Shown here: positions 1-8,840 of the stretch, piece by piece
How the letters are laid out: every line of letters begins with the position of its first letter
Position numbering within the stretch: position 1 is the first letter of the stretch
Program-made: the position numbers and the translations under genes
The notes under the pieces: generated by a model
The model's database searches: none
What the model was told of the DNA's origin: nothing
The model's input: only the letters and a program-made list of their open reading frames with translations
Assembly (NCBI RefSeq): GCF_000787835.1
Contig: NZ_BBPP01000044.1
Location: 1-64,000, forward strand
DNA length: 64,000 nt
Direction: 5' to 3'
DNA from: Streptacidiphilus melanogenes
Lineage (GTDB): Bacteria; Actinomycetota; Actinomycetes; Streptomycetales; Streptomycetaceae

Positions 1-2
1 CA

Positions 3-95
3 GGACAGACGGTGACCCTGAAGTTCACCGGCAGCGAGGACTCGAGCCTGCAGACCAGCTTCGTCCTCGACGACACCGCACTGAACGCCTCCTGA
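3..95 (+). CDS. 3' end of a probable secreted protein, C-terminal beta-sandwich tail (partial)
   Basis: Only the last 30 codons are present, reading [15 protein letters not shown] and ending in LDDTALNAS before a TGA. The alternating hydrophobic and polar residues look like the last strands of a beta-sandwich or Ig-like domain, as often found at the C-terminus of secreted actinomycete hydrolases and proteases. The frame has normal high-GC codon use, and a strong hairpin follows the stop. The function of the whole protein cannot be judged from this fragment. Confidence 0.6.
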   Translation, partial: GQTVTLKFTGSEDSSLQTSFVLDDTALNAS

Positions 96-113
96 TCCGA
101 CTTCGGGCGGTAT

Positions 114-150
114 GAGGCGGGTCCCGGGAGCTCATCCCGGGGCCCGCCTC
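114..150 (+). terminator. GC-rich hairpin terminator
   Basis: Arms 114-128 and 136-150 are complementary over 15 bases with one G-T pair, around a 7-base loop. It lies 18 bases after the stop of the partial gene. There is no U-run, which is usual for actinomycete terminators. Confidence 0.75.
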
Positions 151-177
151 TCGCGTTGTCATGGCGCCGAAAGCGGA

Positions 178-199
178 TCGAACGGACATTCTCGTTCGA
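178..199. promoter_or_regulatory. 7-bp inverted repeat upstream of the iron transporter
   Basis: TCGAACG and CGTTCGA are perfect arms separated by 8 bases. The repeat lies about 50 bases before the iron box, so it could bind a second regulator or simply be a chance palindrome. Confidence 0.25.
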
Positions 200-250
200 G
201 CTGTCGCATGCGTCACAGGGCCGGTGGGAAGAAGGACTCTGTCCAACCAC

Positions 251-269
251 TAAGGTAAGCCTTGCCTTG
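251..269. promoter_or_regulatory. Iron box (IdeR/DmdR-type operator) for the iron ABC operon
   Basis: The 19-base element TAAGGTAAGCCTTGCCTTG is a near palindrome: 7 of 9 arm positions are symmetric around the central C. It resembles the known actinobacterial consensus TTAGGTTAGGCTAACCTAA. It sits 29 bases before the GTG start of the ferric-iron binding protein, where a bound DmdR/IdeR repressor would cover the promoter. The functional fit between site and gene supports the call; binding itself is inferred. Confidence 0.75.
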
Positions 270-297
270 CCCTCAATGGCCCGTCGGAGGTTGTGCA

Positions 298-1377
298 GTG
301 AACGTCGGTGTTCGGTCGATGAAGCGATCGGTTCTGTCGGCGGCCGGTGCGTCGCTCGCCGGGCTCTGCGTGCTGTCGCTGAGCGCGTGCGGCAGCTCCG
401 GCACCTCGGCGGCGGCGTCGTCCGCGTCCGGCGGATCGCTCGCGGGACAGACCATCACCGTCTACAGCGGCCAGCACGAGCAGACGATGGGCGCGCTGGT
501 GAAGGACTTCACCACGCGCACCGGCATCAAGGTACAGCTGCGGTCGGGCGACGAGGCGGAGCTGGCCAACCAGCTGCTGGTCGAGGGCCCCGCCTCGCCC
601 GCCGACGTCTACGTCTCCGAGAACCCGCAGACGCTGACGACGCTGGAGGAGAAGGGCCGTCTCGCCAAGGTCGACGCGGCCACGCTCGCCGCCGTTCCGG
701 CCGGCGACAGCTCCGCCCAGGGCGACTGGATCGGCGTCTCCGCCCGGGAGGCCGCCTTCGTCTACAACACCGGCAAGATGTCCGCGGCCCAGGCTCCCAC
801 CTCCGTCAAGGACCTCGCCTCGGCCGCGTGGAAGGGCAAGCTCGGCATCGCCCCCTCCGAGACCGACTTCACCCCCATCGTCACCCTCATGATCAAGACC
901 GAGGGCGAGGCCGCCACCAAGACCTGGCTCCAGGGCCTCAAGGACAACGGCAAGGTCTACGACTCGAACGAGGACCTGGTCGCCGCCGTGAACCGCGGCG
1001 AGGTCGAGGCCGGCGTCATCGACCACTACTACTGGTACCGCCTGCGCGACGAGCAGGGCACGTCGAGCATCCACAGCGCGATGTCCTACTTCGCCCAGGG
1101 CGACCCGGGTGCGCTGGTCGACGTCTCGGGCGCCGGCGTGCTCTCCTCCAGCAAGCACCAGGCCGCGGCTCAGGCGTTCCTGACCTACCTGGTGAGCAAG
1201 CCCGCGCAGCAGATCATCGCGACCTCGGAGAGCTACGAGTACCCGCTGCTCGCCGGGGTGACCGACACCCGCCTGACCCGGACCTTCCAACAGGCCGGAC
1301 CGGTTGACTCGGCCGCGTCCCTCGGTGACGGCAAGAAGGCGCTGCAGCTGATGCAGAGCGTGGGCCTGCTGTCGTGA
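298..1377 (+). CDS. Ferric iron ABC transporter, substrate-binding lipoprotein (FbpA/AfuA-like)
   Basis: Extracytoplasmic Fe3+ binding protein of an ABC importer, anchored as a lipoprotein. The start is taken at GTG 298 because GGAGG (286-290) stands 7 bases before it; ATG 319 is a weaker alternative. The N-terminus has a basic segment, a hydrophobic stretch and a lipobox ending in LSAC. The mature part opens with ITVYSGQHEQ, typical of the iron-binding family, and carries the HYYWYR motif whose paired tyrosines bind ferric iron in FbpA proteins. Its stop overlaps the permease start, so the three genes form one operon. An iron box lies just upstream, so iron-replete repression is expected. 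Thiamine or phosphonate binding is less likely given the YY motif and the iron box. Confidence 0.88.
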   Translation: MNVGVRSMKRSVLSAAGASLAGLCVLSLSACGSSGTSAAASSASGGSLAGQTITVYSGQHEQTMGALVKDFTTRTGIKVQLRSGDEAELANQLLVEGPASPADVYVSENPQTLTTLEEKGRLAKVDAATLAAVPAGDSSAQGDWIGVSAREAAFVYNTGKMSAAQAPTSVKDLASAAWKGKLGIAPSETDFTPIVTLMIKTEGEAATKTWLQGLKDNGKVYDSNEDLVAAVNRGEVEAGVIDHYYWYRLRDEQGTSSIHSAMSYFAQGDPGALVDVSGAGVLSSSKHQAAAQAFLTYLVSKPAQQIIATSESYEYPLLAGVTDTRLTRTFQQAGPVDSAASLGDGKKALQLMQSVGLLS

Positions 1378-2987
1378 CGACCACGTCCCCCTCGTCGGCG
1401 CCCGTCGCCGCCCGCCCGCCGCGATCCCCGCGGTGGGCCGGGTGGCGGCCGGGCGCCTCGGCGCTTCCGCTCGTCGCCTGGCTGGTGGCGCTGCTGGTGG
1501 CCTGCCCGCTGGTCTTCGTCGCCCTGGAGGCCGGGCAGTCCGGCTGGGGCTCCGCCCGCACGCTCCTCGGCCGTCCGCTGGTGCTGACCCTGCTCGAGCA
1601 CACGGCCGAGCTGACCGCCGTCGTCACCTCCGCCGCGCTCGTCCTCGGCTTCGGCGCCGCCTGGCTGCTGGAGCGTACCGACCTGCCGCTGCGCCGTACC
1701 TTCACCGTGCTCGCCGCGATGCCGCTGGCCATCCCGGAGTTCGTGCACGGCTACTGCTGGGTCTCGCTGATGCCCTCCGTCCAGGGCCTGTGGGGCGCGG
1801 CCCTGGTGATGACCTCCTCGCTCTACCCGCTGGTCTTCCTGCCCGTCGCCGCCGTGCTGCGGCGCAGCGACGCGAGCGCGGAGGAGGTCGCCCGCAGTCT
1901 CGGTCACGGGCGGCTCTCCGTCCTGTGGCGGGTCACCCTGCCGCAGTGCCGCCCGGCCCTGGCAGGCGGCGCCCTGCTGGTCTCGCTCTACCTGCTGGGC
2001 GAGTACGGCGCGTTCGCGATGCTGCGCTACACGACCTTCGCCACCGCCATCTTCACCGAGTTCGAGACCGCCTTCGACATGGCGTCCGCCTCGGTGCTCG
2101 CCCTGGTCCTGATCGCGCTCGCGTTGCTGGTCGTGCTGCTGCAGGCATGGGTGGCCCGGCAGCCCGGACGCGTCGTGCGTGAGGGCACGCCGAGCCGACC
2201 GGCCGCGCCCGTCCCGCTCGGCCGGGCCAAGCCGCTCGCGGTGCTCGGCATCCTCGCGCTGGTCGGCACCGCCGTCGGCGTTCCCGTCTACGCGCTCGGC
2301 TACTGGCTGGTCAAGGGCAGCTCCACAACGCTGCCCCCGGCCTCCATCTGGTCGCTGACCGCGACGACCCTCGGCTACGCGATCGCGGCCGCGGCCGTCG
2401 CCACCGCCGCCGCGATTCCGGTCGCGCTCTACGCGTGGCGCCGCGAGACGCGGCTGGCCCGCGCCGTGGAGCAGACGGTCTACCTGACCCGCGCGCTGCC
2501 CGGCATCGCCGTCGCGCTCGCGATCGTCTTCTTCGCAATCCGCTACGCGCAGCCGCTCTACCAGCAGGCGCCGCTGCTGGTGGCCGGATACGTGGCCCTG
2601 TTCTTCCCGCTCGCGCTGACGGCCGTGCGCTCCTCGCTCGCGCAGGTCCCGCACTCCGTCGAGGACGTGGCCAGGTCGCTCGGCACCAGGCCGCTGGCCG
2701 TCCTGGTACGGGTCACCGTGCCGCTGATCCTGCCCGGCCTCGGCGCGGCCTTCGCCATGGTCGGCCTGACCGCCAGCACCGAACTGACCGCGACCCTGCT
2801 GCTGCGGCCCACCGGCACGGACACGCTGGCCACCCAGTTCTGGACCTACACCACCGGTCTGGCCTGGGGCGCCGCCGCGCCGTACGCGGCGGTCATGACG
2901 GCGCTGTCCGTCCCCGCCGTCCTGCTGCTCACCCGCCGTACCCTCGGCGGCTCCCGCACCCACACCACCAGAGAGGCTGGGCGATGA
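1374..2987 (+). CDS. Ferric iron ABC transporter, fused permease (FbpB/AfuB-like)
   Basis: Inner-membrane channel of the iron importer. At 537 aa it holds two permease units in one chain, giving about 12 membrane helices. Each half carries an EAA-type loop that contacts the ATPase: [20 protein letters not shown] in the first half and [15 protein letters not shown] in the second. This double-length architecture is normal for FbpB/SfuB/ThiP-type permeases. The GTG start overlaps the stop of the binding protein gene by four bases and the stop overlaps the ATPase start, so translation is probably coupled. Confidence 0.88.
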   Translation: MTTTSPSSAPVAARPPRSPRWAGWRPGASALPLVAWLVALLVACPLVFVALEAGQSGWGSARTLLGRPLVLTLLEHTAELTAVVTSAALVLGFGAAWLLERTDLPLRRTFTVLAAMPLAIPEFVHGYCWVSLMPSVQGLWGAALVMTSSLYPLVFLPVAAVLRRSDASAEEVARSLGHGRLSVLWRVTLPQCRPALAGGALLVSLYLLGEYGAFAMLRYTTFATAIFTEFETAFDMASASVLALVLIALALLVVLLQAWVARQPGRVVREGTPSRPAAPVPLGRAKPLAVLGILALVGTAVGVPVYALGYWLVKGSSTTLPPASIWSLTATTLGYAIAAAAVATAAAIPVALYAWRRETRLARAVEQTVYLTRALPGIAVALAIVFFAIRYAQPLYQQAPLLVAGYVALFFPLALTAVRSSLAQVPHSVEDVARSLGTRPLAVLVRVTVPLILPGLGAAFAMVGLTASTELTATLLLRPTGTDTLATQFWTYTTGLAWGAAAPYAAVMTALSVPAVLLLTRRTLGGSRTHTTREAGR

Positions 2988-4135
2988 GCGGCCTGACCGT
3001 CACCGACCTGCACGCCCACCACCCCGCGACCGACGGGAAGGGCCGGGCCGAGGTGCTGCGCGGCGTCGACCTGGACGTCAAGGACGGCCGGCTCGCCTGC
3101 GTGCTCGGCCCGTCGGGCTGCGGCAAGAGCACCCTGCTGCGCATCATCGCCGGCTTCCACCACGCCACCACCGGTACCGTCGCCGTCGGCGACCGCGTCC
3201 TCGACGACGGCCGCCGCCGCGAGCGCGCCGAGCGACGCCGCATCGGCTTCGTCCCCCAGGACGGCGCCCTCTTCCCGCATCTGACGGCCGCCGCGAACAT
3301 CGGCTTCGGCCTGCCGCGCGGCGAACGCGCCGCCCGGGTGCCCGAACTGCTGGAGCTGGTCGGCCTCGCCGGGCTCGGGGACCGCCACCCGCACCAGCTC
3401 TCCGGCGGACAGCAGCAGCGCGTAGCCCTGGCCCGCGCCCTCGCGCCCCGTCCCGACCTGCTGCTGCTCGACGAGCCCTTCTCGGCGCTCGACGCGGCCC
3501 TGCGCGTCGAACTGCGCACCGAGGTCGCCGCCGCGCTGCGCCGGGCCGGCGCGACGGCGGTTCTGGTCACCCACGACGTCGATGAGGCGCTGGCCTTCGC
3601 CGACGTGGTCGCGGTGATGCGCGACGGCCGCATCGTCCAGTCCGGCGCCCCGGACGACCTCTTCCACCACCCCGTCGACGCCCACGTCGCCCGCGCCCTG
3701 GGCGAGGCGAACCTGCTGCCGGCGACCCTCGCGGACGGGCGGGCGACGACGCCCCTCGGCGCGCTGCCGGTCAGCGCGTCCGCCGCAGCGAGCGGCCCGG
3801 GCACCGTCCTGCTGCGCCCCCGGCAGCTGCGGGTGACCGACAGCCGCGACGGCGTCGACGCGCCGGGCACGCTCTCCGGCCAGGTCGCGGCGGTGCACTT
3901 CCGCGGCCACGACTTCCGCGTCGAGCTCACCCCGGCCCCCGGCAGCGGCGTCGACACCCTCCTCGTCGCCTACACCGACACCACGCCGCCCCCGGCCGGT
4001 ACGGACGTGCTCATCACCGCCACCGGAACGGCCCACCCGCTCCCCGCCACCGGCGAAGCGCCGGCCCCCGCTGCGGACGCCCCCGTCGCCCGGGACACCC
4101 AGACCCGCGATCACGCGACCGCCGACGGGCGCTGA
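2984..4135 (+). CDS. Ferric iron ABC transporter, ATP-binding protein (FbpC-like)
   Basis: Cytoplasmic ATPase of the iron importer, 383 aa. Visible motifs are Walker [10 protein letters not shown] near residue 40, a Q-loop (VPQDGALFP), the signature LSGGQQQR, Walker [13 protein letters not shown] and the switch histidine in VTHD. The last third, after about residue 240, is a TOBE-like regulatory extension ([10 protein letters not shown]). The ATG start overlaps the permease stop (ATGA). The C-terminal 40 residues are rich in Ala, Pro and Asp and look disordered. The gene converges on the KAP NTPase gene with only 19 bases between stops. Confidence 0.88.
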   Translation: MSGLTVTDLHAHHPATDGKGRAEVLRGVDLDVKDGRLACVLGPSGCGKSTLLRIIAGFHHATTGTVAVGDRVLDDGRRRERAERRRIGFVPQDGALFPHLTAAANIGFGLPRGERAARVPELLELVGLAGLGDRHPHQLSGGQQQRVALARALAPRPDLLLLDEPFSALDAALRVELRTEVAAALRRAGATAVLVTHDVDEALAFADVVAVMRDGRIVQSGAPDDLFHHPVDAHVARALGEANLLPATLADGRATTPLGALPVSASAAASGPGTVLLRPRQLRVTDSRDGVDAPGTLSGQVAAVHFRGHDFRVELTPAPGSGVDTLLVAYTDTTPPPAGTDVLITATGTAHPLPATGEAPAPAADAPVARDTQTRDHATADGR

Positions 4136-4154
4136 GCGGCGGACGGAGTCCTCG

Positions 4155-5897
4155 TCAGAGGCGCCGCGGAGCGGCGAGCACCAGTTGTCGGAGGGAATCG
4201 AAGTACGCACAGACGCCGAGCGCGCCGAGGGCGGCGGCACTGGCCTCACGAGCAGGCGTGACGCGGCCCGTGTAGAAGACGACGGACCCCGAGAAGCCGG
4301 CTTCCCGGAAGGTTCCGACCTCGCGGAAGCCGGCCTCGGGATCGCTGCCACGGGCGATGTCGGAGATCAGCAGGTCGGGACGGAGCGACGTGAGCGCGTC
4401 GAGGGCGGCCTCGCGGTCGCCCACGACGGCGACGACCGCGCCCGCGTGCCGTAGCGCGTCGGCCTCGTTGCGGACGGAGTCCGGGTGATCGTCGATCCAG
4501 AGGATGGTCCGTCCCCGCATGGACGCCGGGGCGGCCTGCGGTTGCATCAGGACCGGACGTTGGACCAGGGGGAGCTGGCGCAGCCGACGCAGCAGCTCTT
4601 GGGCGTCCGGCAGCGCGGTGAGGTCCGTGACCAGCGAGGTGAACGCGTGGTCGGCGGCGAGGAGCTTGAACTGGGTCGGCGACTGCTGTTCGAGCTGGAC
4701 GAGCGCCCGCTCCCGGGCGTCCTTCGCGCCCGAGAGGGCGGGCTCGTCCACGACGACGTCATGCCGTGAGAACACGCTGCGCAGGACGTCCCAGTCCTTC
4801 GCGGCGAGCTCCTCCGGCTGCCGCAGCAGGCTTCGGGCCCTGCGGTACTCCGAGAACTCCGTCAGGGCGTCCACATCGGTGTCCCGGCCGCCCACCAGGA
4901 CGCGGTAGAAGTCGGGGTAGAGGTACTGCAGCAGGACCGTCCGGATCGCCGCCTCCGGACCGAACTCCTGCCAGAGCGGGTTCAGCCCCGCCTCGATCAC
5001 GAACCCGTTCAGCAGACGCTTGATGTTCCGGGGGTTCCGGCGGGAGTGGTCTGCCAGAAGCCCGACCAACTGGCTGTTCAGCAGGTCCTCGATGCCGCAG
5101 TGCCGGGCACAGCGTCGGACGAAGGCGTCGACGTGCTCACCGGTCGGCGCGTGCAGCTGGAAGTTGGTCTGGAAGATCTTCTCCATGAACGCCGCGCCGG
5201 CCGGTGGCAGGTCCCGCAGGAGCCCTTCGGGACCGAGGACCGATCGGTCGCAGCCCACGACGAACGCCAGCCCCGGAATGTCGAGATAGAGCTTGATCGC
5301 CTCGCAGACGCCGAGCACGGTCTGGGCCGAGCACCGGTCGAGGTCGTCGATGAAGACCACCAGGAGGCGTGAGGCGTCGGACTGCCCGGCGTCGGCCCAG
5401 TCCTTCGCGATCTCCTTGATCGCGTCACGCATCTCGTTGCGCGCCTTGGAGTCCGCCGACAGGGCCTTCCAGAGGTCGTCGACGAGCCCCGACACCCCGA
5501 ACGGTCCCGAGGCGATCAGCAGCAGGGCCCTGAGCAGTTTGAGCGCGGCGCCGTGCTCGGCCGCCCGATGCAGTCCACGCCGGAGCGCGCTGCGGTCGAA
5601 CGTCGTCAGCACCGACTTGATCAGGCCCTCGAGTGAGTCCCCGCCTTTGGCCGTCCAGGCGTTGTACCAGATCGTGTGTACCCCGGGCGCCTTCTCGAGC
5701 CGGTCGCGCATGAGGTGCATGACGCTGCTCTTGCCCATGCCCCAGCCGGCGTCGACGGCCAGGGTGAACGGGGTGGAGGCGCGCGAGGCGAGTATCAGGG
5801 AGGTGAGATGGTCGGCGGCCTGGCGTGAGCCCAATGTGTCGTCGCGGTCCACCGTGACCGGTTCGTCGTTGAGTAACGAGAACTGGCGCGCTGTCAT
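4155..5897 (-). CDS. KAP family P-loop NTPase fused to a C-terminal receiver-like domain
   Basis: A 580-aa two-domain protein. Residues 1 to about 330 are a KAP NTPase: Walker A GWGMGKSS at 51-58, Walker B LLVVFIDDLDRCS at about 178-190, and the RRNPRNIKRLLNGF segment typical of the family. Residues 462-580 form a response-regulator-like fold: paired acids in ILWIDDHPD (469-470), a candidate phosphoacceptor Asp at about 513 (LLISDIARG) and a Thr in VVFYTGR. The conserved Lys-Pro of classical receivers is not seen. KAP proteins are STAND-like NTPases linked to membrane signalling and phage or stress response; the role here is inferred. ATG 5897 is preferred because GAAGGA lies just upstream; an ATG at 5930 is possible. 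Codon 8 is TTA, so bldA control is plausible. Confidence 0.8.
   Translation of the reverse strand: MTARQFSLLNDEPVTVDRDDTLGSRQAADHLTSLILASRASTPFTLAVDAGWGMGKSSVMHLMRDRLEKAPGVHTIWYNAWTAKGGDSLEGLIKSVLTTFDRSALRRGLHRAAEHGAALKLLRALLLIASGPFGVSGLVDDLWKALSADSKARNEMRDAIKEIAKDWADAGQSDASRLLVVFIDDLDRCSAQTVLGVCEAIKLYLDIPGLAFVVGCDRSVLGPEGLLRDLPPAGAAFMEKIFQTNFQLHAPTGEHVDAFVRRCARHCGIEDLLNSQLVGLLADHSRRNPRNIKRLLNGFVIEAGLNPLWQEFGPEAAIRTVLLQYLYPDFYRVLVGGRDTDVDALTEFSEYRRARSLLRQPEELAAKDWDVLRSVFSRHDVVVDEPALSGAKDARERALVQLEQQSPTQFKLLAADHAFTSLVTDLTALPDAQELLRRLRQLPLVQRPVLMQPQAAPASMRGRTILWIDDHPDSVRNEADALRHAGAVVAVVGDREAALDALTSLRPDLLISDIARGSDPEAGFREVGTFREAGFSGSVVFYTGRVTPAREASAAALGALGVCAYFDSLRQLVLAAPRRL
5874..5876 (-). other. 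TTA codon near the start of the KAP NTPase gene
   Basis: Codon 8 of the KAP gene (the first Leu in QFSLLND) reads TTA on the minus strand. In Streptomyces TTA needs the bldA tRNA, so translation may be tied to development. Confidence 0.8.
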
Positions 5898-6026
5898 TGT
5901 TCCTTCGGGTAATCCGGCCACCGAGATCATGATGGCAAGGGTAGCGAAGCCCACCCGGCCTGCCGTCTCAACGGGGCGGGCGGGCACGCCCTTTGGGACG
6001 ACGTGCCCGCCCGTTCGCCCGCCCGC

Positions 6027-8840
6027 TCACCGGGCGGCCAGCAGTACCTCCAGCGCCTGGGCCGTATCCGGGTGGGTCGCGAGCAGCCGGGCCCCGGAGG
6101 ACGTGGCCGGGGCGGTCGACCAGCTGGGCTCGCAGCCCAGCAGCCGGGCGGCGGCATCGCAGGCGGCCGGATGGGCGGGGAGCAGTGCGAGGCCGCCGGG
6201 ACCAACGGATCGGCTCGACGGTTGGTCCGCCGGAGCCGGAGGCGCCTCGCGCCACGGCGGGACCCACCGGTCCAGGTCGGCCAGTCGGCCGGGGAAGACG
6301 CGGCCGGCCTCGCGGACCAGCAGCGGGGCGAGGTCGCTGCTGTCGCCCCGCAGGGCGGTGATCAAGGTCGGCAGCCAGGGCAGCAGGACCGGGTCGGGGA
6401 GCCGACCGAACGCGTGGGAAACGGCCTCCACCACCACGTCGGCCAGACCGGGGACCGGCTCCAGGGCGTGGACCAGGCCGCTGAGGTAGGTCGGGTAGGA
6501 GGGCAGCACCAGCGGGTTGCCCAGCAGTTCGTCGCAGCGACCGCGGAGTTCGGCGCGGCTCAGGCGGCCGAGCTGGACCTGCGCCGCCCACAGCAGCGCC
6601 ACCCGTGACGGCTCCTCGGGGTGCGACTGGGCGACGGCGAGCTCCAACTGGGTCCGGTCGCAGCCCAGTGAGAGGGCCAGGGACTCCATGCTGAACAGGA
6701 AGCCCAGCATCGCCGCGACCTGACGCACCGTCGCATCCTCGTCGGCGAAGGCGCGCGGCAGCAGGGTGCAGTAGTGCGCGTAGCCGGAGGTGACGAACGC
6801 CTCGATCCACGCGGGCAGCACCGGCACGCTGGTGCGGTAGTACGCGAGCAGCCGGCGCACACGGCGCAGCACCTCCGGGGCGCTGTCGACGGTGCGCTCG
6901 GTGGCCAGCACCTTCAGCGCGTGGGCCCCGAGCTCGTCGGCGAGGCGGGCGGCCGAGCGCAGGTAGAGGGTGGCGTCCTCGACGGCCTCCAGCACCGTGG
7001 CGGTGGTGGCCAGCGGGTGGTAGGCCTTGCGGCGCAGCCGCTGCTCGAGGACCTGCTCGATGCTGATGCCCTCGTAGCCGAGCTCGATCAGGGCCCGTTG
7101 GTTGGTGCCGAGCGCGAGGTCCCAGGACTCCTGGATGGGGCGCTGCCCGAGCACCCGCTCGCCCATGATCGGGCGGGCCGTGCCCGAGGGCATGAGGTAG
7201 CGCAGCATCCACAGCAGGTCGGAGCAGCGCTCCAGCTCGGGCCGGGAGGCGATGTCGAGCAGGGCGCGCTTCACGCCGCGCTGCTGGAGGTTCAGCCCGA
7301 GCGGGGCGAGCCGGTCGTGGACGTCGCGGGCGAGCGGCGGAAGCGCGTCGTAGCCGACGCGGCCGATCCGGTCGCCGCCCATCATGATCTCGACGAGGCG
7401 GCGCACGTCCCGGCGGCCGGGAACGGAGTCCTTCTCGATGCAGGTGACCGCGGCGTCCTGGAAGTCGTACGGGGTGGGCTTGGCCCGGTCCCGCATCCCG
7501 GCCAGCAGGACGGACGTCTCGAACACCGCGATCGCGTCCGCCGTGGAGGCGAGGTAGCCCGCGCGGCGGGCGGCGTGGACGATCCCTACGGACCAGCCCA
7601 GCAGCTCCGCCTCGTCGACGGGATCCACGACGCCGGGACGCTGCAGGAAGCCGGAGAGCCGATCCGAGGGGCGGGCGTCCCGCGGCTGTGAGCCTGCCGC
7701 TGACACGGCGGCGCGGGCTGACTCCTTCGCTGCGGCCTTGCCGCCCTGTCCCTCCAGGCGGAACGGGACCACCCGGGTGCGCTTGAGGTTCTTCGTCCAC
7801 TGCGTCGCCGCGATCGACACCGACCCGGGCGCGAGGCCGAACTGCCCCTCGATCGCGGTGTGGCTGGACGGGATCAGGCCGTACTGCCACTTGGTCGCGG
7901 TCCGCGGCGCGATCTCGAAGCCGCCGGTGCCCGCGGATCCGTGGACGCCGAACTCCTCGACGCGGCTGGCGGCGTGGAACGCCCCGCAGACGTACACCGC
8001 TTCGCCCGGGTCGGTGCCGGTCGCGGCGAGGTGCTCGCGCATCCGCGTCCACATGTACCGCTCGCGGTCCTCGTCCACCCGCATCCGCGTGCTCTCGCCG
8101 GGAGCGAGGCGCCGGAACAGCGAGCCGACGAGGAACATGACCTGGCGGTAGGTGTCGTGGTCGGCCTCGCCGAGCGGCAGCTCGACGTACTGGTGCCACC
8201 ACTCGGACCAGTGCCGCACCCGGCCGTTGCGCAGCAGGTGCTCCTCCAACTCCGCGAAGCGCGGCCGCAGGTCGCCGATCTCGACGCCGACCGCGTCGCC
8301 GTGCAGGGCGCCGTCCTCCTCGTCCGGCTCGGCCTGGCCGGGCGGGGCGGCGCGGCGCGGTTCCCACTGGAAGACGTGGTCCGAGGAGCGGTCCACCAGG
8401 ACGAGCTCGACACCCGGGGTGCTGCGGGCGTAGGCGATGGCCTGGTACTCGGCCGACGCCTCGGTGATCGGCGCGACCACCGACAGCGGCGCCCAGTCGG
8501 CGGGGAAGCCGTCGAGCTCGGTCGCGAAGGCCTGGACCGCGACCGGGAGCGTGCAGTTGTGCAGCTCGGACAGGAGCGGCGCCATGTCCTCGCACAGCTC
8601 AAGGTAGACGACCTTGGGCTGCTTCTCGCGCAGCCGCCTGGCCATGGCGAGCGCGGAGGCGGGGGAGTGGTGGCAGACCGGGAAGATCTCCAGCGGCTCG
8701 CGCACGGCGCGGTCGACGTCGTCGACCAGGCCGAGCAGGATGCCCTGCAGGGCGTCCGGGCCGTCGGCGAACGCCGTTGCAGCGTCCTGGAGTTGGGTGC
8801 GCAGGGCGTCGAACACGCCGGCCGGGGCAATCGGGCTCAT
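6027..8840 (-). CDS. DUF5682-like protein, last gene of the SWIM/VWA/MoxR operon
   Basis: A 937-aa cytoplasmic protein. The N-terminal third holds CHHSPASALAMARRL, VVYLELCED and, further on, VCGAFHAASRVEEFG, which I recognise as the DUF5682 pattern. Its histidines and acidic residues recall the TraB/ChaN/erythromycin-esterase fold, so a metal-dependent or hydrolase-like activity is possible but unproven. The long C-terminal part is helical with many Leu-rich repeats. The start ATG at 8840 overlaps the MoxR stop by four bases. DUF5682 proteins are known to travel with MoxR ATPases and VWA proteins, which is the arrangement here. A longer reading in the same frame upstream is out-of-frame overlap with the MoxR gene and was not used. 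Confidence 0.72.
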   Translation of the reverse strand: MSPIAPAGVFDALRTQLQDAATAFADGPDALQGILLGLVDDVDRAVREPLEIFPVCHHSPASALAMARRLREKQPKVVYLELCEDMAPLLSELHNCTLPVAVQAFATELDGFPADWAPLSVVAPITEASAEYQAIAYARSTPGVELVLVDRSSDHVFQWEPRRAAPPGQAEPDEEDGALHGDAVGVEIGDLRPRFAELEEHLLRNGRVRHWSEWWHQYVELPLGEADHDTYRQVMFLVGSLFRRLAPGESTRMRVDEDRERYMWTRMREHLAATGTDPGEAVYVCGAFHAASRVEEFGVHGSAGTGGFEIAPRTATKWQYGLIPSSHTAIEGQFGLAPGSVSIAATQWTKNLKRTRVVPFRLEGQGGKAAAKESARAAVSAAGSQPRDARPSDRLSGFLQRPGVVDPVDEAELLGWSVGIVHAARRAGYLASTADAIAVFETSVLLAGMRDRAKPTPYDFQDAAVTCIEKDSVPGRRDVRRLVEIMMGGDRIGRVGYDALPPLARDVHDRLAPLGLNLQQRGVKRALLDIASRPELERCSDLLWMLRYLMPSGTARPIMGERVLGQRPIQESWDLALGTNQRALIELGYEGISIEQVLEQRLRRKAYHPLATTATVLEAVEDATLYLRSAARLADELGAHALKVLATERTVDSAPEVLRRVRRLLAYYRTSVPVLPAWIEAFVTSGYAHYCTLLPRAFADEDATVRQVAAMLGFLFSMESLALSLGCDRTQLELAVAQSHPEEPSRVALLWAAQVQLGRLSRAELRGRCDELLGNPLVLPSYPTYLSGLVHALEPVPGLADVVVEAVSHAFGRLPDPVLLPWLPTLITALRGDSSDLAPLLVREAGRVFPGRLADLDRWVPPWREAPPAPADQPSSRSVGPGGLALLPAHPAACDAAARLLGCEPSWSTAPATSSGARLLATHPDTAQALEVLLAAR

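Noticed and set aside
5968-8595. An 875-codon minus-strand frame overlapping the DUF5682-like gene
   Set aside because: It is the shifted-frame shadow of the 6027-8840 gene, rich in Arg and Pro and without motifs.
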